Positions 41,801 through 44,300 of a stretch of DNA of 44,300 bases are shown piece after piece. Source of the stretch: Candidatus Flavonifractor merdigallinarum (lineage in GTDB: Bacteria; Bacillota; Clostridia; Oscillospirales; Oscillospiraceae); contig DXDX01000216.1 in the NCBI GenBank assembly GCA_019115265.1, forward strand, positions 1 to 44,300. Reading direction: 5' to 3'. The position numbers and the translations under genes were made by a program. Positions within the stretch are counted from its first letter, which is position 1. Every line of letters begins with the position of its first letter. Under the pieces are notes generated by a model. That model was not told the DNA's origin, did not search any database, and worked only from the letters and a program-made list of their open reading frames with translations.

Positions 41801-42417
41801 TCGGACACCCCCTCCAGGGCGAATGCCTCCTCCTGCTGGGCGAGCCAGGCCGCCGGGTCGGGGTGACTCTGCACCCGCCCCCGTACATCCAGCACGATTT
41901 CCTCCAGGCGGCTGTCGTCCCGGCCTGCGGACATGGTATCCACCAGAAGGGAGAAGTCGTCCCCCTCCTGCAAGTGCTCATACCGCTTTTCCAGCACATC
42001 GGTGAGGGCGTCCAGCATCAAGAGCCCCGCCTCTCCCTCGTCCAGCAGGCGGAAGTCAGGCTCCAAATCCAGAAGGTGCCCCTGTTCCCGCAGAATCTGG
42101 GCGCACAGGGCATGGACGGTGGAAATTTGGGCCTTGTAGACCAGGGTGGCCTGACGGCGCAGGTGGCCGTCCTCCGGGTGGCGGGCCATACGCTGGGAGA
42201 GCTCCTCCACAATGCGCCCCCGTAGCTCCGCCGCCGCCGCGCGGGTATAGGTAATGACCAGGAAGCGGTCCACATCCAGGCCCTCCTTCTCCACCCGGTC
42301 CACCAGGCGCTCCACCAGCACCCGCGTCTTACCCGAGCCCGCCGCCGCCGACACCAGAAGGCCGCCCCCCCGGTTGTCCACCACGGCCTGTTGTTCCTTT
42401 GTCAGGGAAATCTCCAT
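38812..42417 (-). CDS. addA: ATP-dependent helicase/nuclease subunit A (AddA)
   Basis: The 1201-residue UvrD-like helicase with a C-terminal RecB-family nuclease processes double-strand DNA ends for recombination together with AddB. Visible are Walker A AAAGSGKT (residues 24-31), Walker B IMVDEFQDTN, motif III VGDVKQSIYRFR, the SIHRSKGLEFPVV and LLYVAMTRAREKL helicase motifs, and nuclease motif LTLIDFKTDRV near the C-terminus. Length fits the family (about 1230). It starts 12 bases after addB. The 3' end abuts the right end of the 430-bp repeat. Confidence 0.97.
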   Translation of the reverse strand: MEISLTKEQQAVVDNRGGGLLVSAAAGSGKTRVLVERLVDRVEKEGLDVDRFLVITYTRAAAAELRGRIVEELSQRMARHPEDGHLRRQATLVYKAQISTVHALCAQILREQGHLLDLEPDFRLLDEGEAGLLMLDALTDVLEKRYEHLQEGDDFSLLVDTMSAGRDDSRLEEIVLDVRGRVQSHPDPAAWLAQQEEAFALEGVSDAGETVWGRLLLADAAKQARYWAGQMARALDLCQCDDTFSANYTPSLSATLEGLTAFAAAAERGWDAACAALPIPFPTPGRKRVSGGCADTEQVKELRSRCKKRMEKLAEGFQDGSRDLLADLRAVYPAVKALFALVRDFEAAYTAEKQRRGVLDFSDLEHLTVRLLVGSEGPTELARQLSGRYDEIMVDEFQDTNAVQNAICTALSRDGTNLFMVGDVKQSIYRFRLADPTIFLEKYRSFVPYTQAKEGEERRIVLSRNFRSRAEVLEGANYLFRGLMSEEFGEMDYTDEQALYPGRPVPEERDPRYAVELDALDLTEDEPEGEETPKEEQAAKVSKDLQEARFAARRIRQLLDEGFPIPEGPESTRPITEGDVVILLRSPNTVLHHYARALGERGIPWEAEGGSDFFASTEVHVALSLLQVVDNPRQDVPLIAVLRSPVYGFTADQLAQIRAGRREMDYFSAVEGAAQEGDSACAAFLAELERLRFGAGDLSCYQLLWKLYDGSNLMGVFGAMSDGEERQANLLLLAELARRFEGAGHRGLFGFLSYLSGLQARGERIAAPSAGGGNGVRILSIHRSKGLEFPVVLLCGLSRRLNREDVQRPILFHPQLGVGPKRLDLERQIEYPTLARRAVARQLEYEMMAEELRLLYVAMTRAREKLILSVALTGGGRDIAKLLPDAGCPAAPQALADCASVGQWVLLPVLCRPEGAPLRDASGGSAPPSRVELGPKWDIRWVKGDALAAPPRRRVEETENVQGKVDGELLRRLSWQYPHSADVALPSKLTATQLKGRALDQEAAESAGGETVPQSVQPDLRRPRFAQEERGLTPAQRGSALHLVLEYIDFAQTHSVAQIKGEIQRLVDQAFLTPEQGAAVNPKPIAAFFASPLGQEVRGASNLRREFKFSLLSPARRYWPEAGEGEEVLLQGVIDLFFETAEGLTLIDFKTDRVNAQTVAERVEGYRGQMDTYTGALERITGKQVARRVLWFFALDQGVEL

Positions 42418-42429
42418 GGGCTATCCTCC

Positions 42430-44300
42430 TTACTCCTGGTCCTCTTCCAGCTCCCGCCAGAACGCCTCCCCCCGGACCGTGGGCAGGTAGCGCTTGTGGT
42501 CGCCGCCGTATCCCTCCTCAAAGTGGCAGGCGGCGGTGTAGTCGCACCACACACAGGCGTTGCGCTCCGGCCCCCGCCAGAAGGGGTCGGCGGCGATGTT
42601 GCCGGCGGCCAGCTCCCCGGCGATGTCCCGCAGCAGGCGGCCAATGTGCCGTTCCAGCTTGCCCAGCCGCTCGGCGGACACCAGGGCGTCGCCGGTGATG
42701 GCCCCGGTGCGGCTGGACACCTTCACCGGCAGGAAGCGGATGCCCCCGCTCCCCGGGTGCTCCATGGCGGTGAGCACCGGCTCCTCATTCAAAATGAGCC
42801 CCTTGCGGCGCAGCTCCTGGTCCACCGCCCGGCGGCGCTCCGCCTCGGTCATGGCCCGGCTCCCGGCCACCACCGCGTCACGGGCGGGGAGGTACAGCAC
42901 CCCGGCGGGGACAATCTCCCGCCCGCCCAGACGCGCTCTGCCCTCCCGCTTCAATGTGAAGAGGTAGAGAAGCATCTGCACCCCCAGGCCGTTCCAGATG
43001 TCGGTGAGGTCGAAGGACTTGCGGCCCGTCTTGTAGTCCACCACACGCAGGTAGAGCTTGCCGTTTTCCACCCAGCCGTCCACCCGGTCCACAAAGCCGG
43101 ACACACTTACCGTCACCCCGTCCACCGTGAACTGCACCGGGGGCAAATCCTTCTCGCTGCCAAAGCCCAGCTCAAAGGCGATGGGCTGGAAGTCGGAGAC
43201 GGACAGCTCCTCCACCACATTGTCCACCACGGCGTACACGGTGCGCATCAGACGCCGGAAGAGGTAGCGGAAGCGGGGCGTCTCCCGCTCCAGGCCGCCC
43301 AGGCGCTCCTGCACATAGCGCTCCACAATTTCCCGGGTAAGGGCGCGCAGCTCTTCCCGCTCCGGCGGCGGGGCCACCGGGCGGGTGCCCTCCTCGGTGA
43401 GGGTACGCAGCACCTGTTCCAGCACATAGTGGACAAATTCCCCGTACTCCGGGGCGTGAAAGCCCGCCGGCTTGCGGGCCCGTACCTGCAAGCCGTACTG
43501 CATGAAGTAGGCGAAGTGGCAGGACTTGAGCTTATCCATCCGGCTGGCGGACAGGGGCACCCGGCTGCCATAGAGGGCGGCCACCGCCGCCGGGGAGAGG
43601 TGTCCCCGCTCCAGGGCGGCGGCCCGCTCCATCCGCTCCACCAGGGGGGTGTACTCCGGCATAGCGCGCAGGGTGGCCCCCACATTGGGATACCGCCCGG
43701 CGCACAGCAGGGCGGGCCGGGGGGCGGAGAGGCGGAACACCGGGCCGCCCTCCCGCTCCACCCGCAGGGAGGGGAACAGCCCCCGGAGACGGCCCACCAG
43801 GAAACAGGGCCGCAATTCCTCCCCGCCGCTCCCCCTCTCCGGCCAGCTGATGGCGCACCACTCGGTGGGCAGGGCCAGCGTCTCATAGAGAATGGTCATC
43901 TCCCGATAGAGCTTATCGGTGAGAGTGGGGGCCAGCTCCAGCCCAAAGGAGGCCAGCAAACTCCGGTCGTCGTCGTTGAGAAGGCCGGGGGCGGGGGCGG
44001 CCTGGGGCACCGCCCCGTCGTGGGCCCCCAGCACCAGCAGCGCCCGGCAGGGCTTATGGGCCAGACGGGGCATTTCCCCGGCGCTCACCCGGTCCAGAGA
44101 GACGGGGATGCTGCCCACGTCGTACTGGGAGAGCACCAGGGGGAAGAGCTTGGCAAACTCCTCCTGGTCCATCACCACTTCCTCTAAGGTGTGGGCGCAC
44201 TGCTCCAGAACATCGCATAAAATGTCCCACAACTGCCGGTACTCGTCGGCCAGGGCGGGCTCTCCCCGCTGCCGCAGGGCCTCCTCCCGCTCCAGCAGCC
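42430..44300 (-). CDS. addB: ATP-dependent helicase/nuclease subunit B (AddB), 5' part beyond window
   Basis: About 623 C-terminal residues are visible; the frame stays open to the window edge and AddB is normally about 1150 residues, so the N-terminal half is missing here. The nuclease motif is YLRVVDYKTGRKSFDL. Cysteines flanking the nuclease domain, one in LKSCHFAYFMQYG and three in CVWCDYTAAC near the C-terminus, match the four-cysteine Fe-S cluster of AddB. An apparent start at 44232 (TTG) is just an internal codon. The addB-addA order is the usual one. Confidence 0.95.
   Translation of the reverse strand, partial: LLEREEALRQRGEPALADEYRQLWDILCDVLEQCAHTLEEVVMDQEEFAKLFPLVLSQYDVGSIPVSLDRVSAGEMPRLAHKPCRALLVLGAHDGAVPQAAPAPGLLNDDDRSLLASFGLELAPTLTDKLYREMTILYETLALPTEWCAISWPERGSGGEELRPCFLVGRLRGLFPSLRVEREGGPVFRLSAPRPALLCAGRYPNVGATLRAMPEYTPLVERMERAAALERGHLSPAAVAALYGSRVPLSASRMDKLKSCHFAYFMQYGLQVRARKPAGFHAPEYGEFVHYVLEQVLRTLTEEGTRPVAPPPEREELRALTREIVERYVQERLGGLERETPRFRYLFRRLMRTVYAVVDNVVEELSVSDFQPIAFELGFGSEKDLPPVQFTVDGVTVSVSGFVDRVDGWVENGKLYLRVVDYKTGRKSFDLTDIWNGLGVQMLLYLFTLKREGRARLGGREIVPAGVLYLPARDAVVAGSRAMTEAERRRAVDQELRRKGLILNEEPVLTAMEHPGSGGIRFLPVKVSSRTGAITGDALVSAERLGKLERHIGRLLRDIAGELAAGNIAADPFWRGPERNACVWCDYTAACHFEEGYGGDHKRYLPTVRGEAFWRELEEDQE

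Noticed and set aside
38659-42225. 1188-residue open frame antisense to addA
   Set aside because: Shadow of a GC-rich gene: Pro/Gly/His/Gln-rich, no domain, no ribosome site, while the minus strand encodes unmistakable AddA motifs.
1-44300. CRISPR array, tRNA or rRNA genes, prophage or IS transposase
   Set aside because: No regularly spaced repeats, no tRNA T-arm/acceptor pattern in context and no transposase or phage protein were seen.

Overview
The window looks like a chromosomal segment of a GC-rich, endospore-forming Clostridia, most likely an Oscillospiraceae gut anaerobe of the Flavonifractor/Lawsonibacter/Intestinimonas kind. This is inferred from the spoIIAA-spoIIAB-sigF operon, spo0A, two selenoprotein amino-acid reductase modules (Stickland metabolism), Gram-positive AddAB and RNase J, and the protein sequences. 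The genus was not tested. I see no tRNA, rRNA, phage, insertion-sequence transposase or CRISPR array.

Layout. 0.1-1.7 kb: spoIIA operon (minus). 1.8-7.3 kb: a sigma-54 activator without a sensor domain, divergent from a grdX - component B alpha - component B selenoprotein operon that has a clear -24/-12 promoter and upstream inverted-repeat sites, followed by a YkvI-type membrane transporter. 7.5-13.2 kb: hybrid histidine kinase, spo0A (with a GTCGA box array upstream) and an OmpR/EnvZ-type two-component pair. 13.2-16.5 kb: a second grdX-grdE-grdB operon (minus) behind a tandem glycine riboswitch and intrinsic terminator. 16.6-17.5 kb: gluQ. 17.6-26.1 kb: a molybdenum/tungsten cofactor and molybdate transport cluster (MoCF protein, moeA, moaC-mobB fusion, moaA, MOSC-mogA fusion, mop, modABC) with two Moco-type riboswitch candidates. 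26.6-31.5 kb (minus): O-acetylhomoserine sulfhydrylase, GerMN lipoprotein, sensor kinase, response regulator and a ComEA-like protein. 31.7-35.4 kb: D,D-carboxypeptidase, TetR regulator and PutP-type symporter. 35.5-38.3 kb: RNase J with a long structured leader, a DUF1653 protein and an ArsC/Spx-family protein. 38.8-44.3 kb (minus): addA and the 3' half of addB.

How the genes work together. Two paralogous substrate-specific component B modules of selenoprotein reductases lie about 7 kb apart under different control: one under sigma-54 plus an activator, the other under a glycine-sensing riboswitch. Both carry an in-frame UGA (selenocysteine) followed by a nearly identical SECIS-like hairpin. 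The shared components GrdA, GrdC and GrdD are not in the window. Between the two modules lie Spo0A and three sensor/regulator genes, so amino-acid fermentation and the sporulation decision are physically interleaved, which does not by itself prove coupling.

The most unusual non-coding structure is a 430-bp dispersed element with 20-bp terminal inverted repeats and several internal hairpins. It is present in two full copies (26101-26530, 38340-38769) and one copy cut by the window edge (1-131). All copies have the same orientation and abut the 3' end of a minus-strand gene; both full copies fill convergent intergenic gaps and carry terminator-like hairpins.
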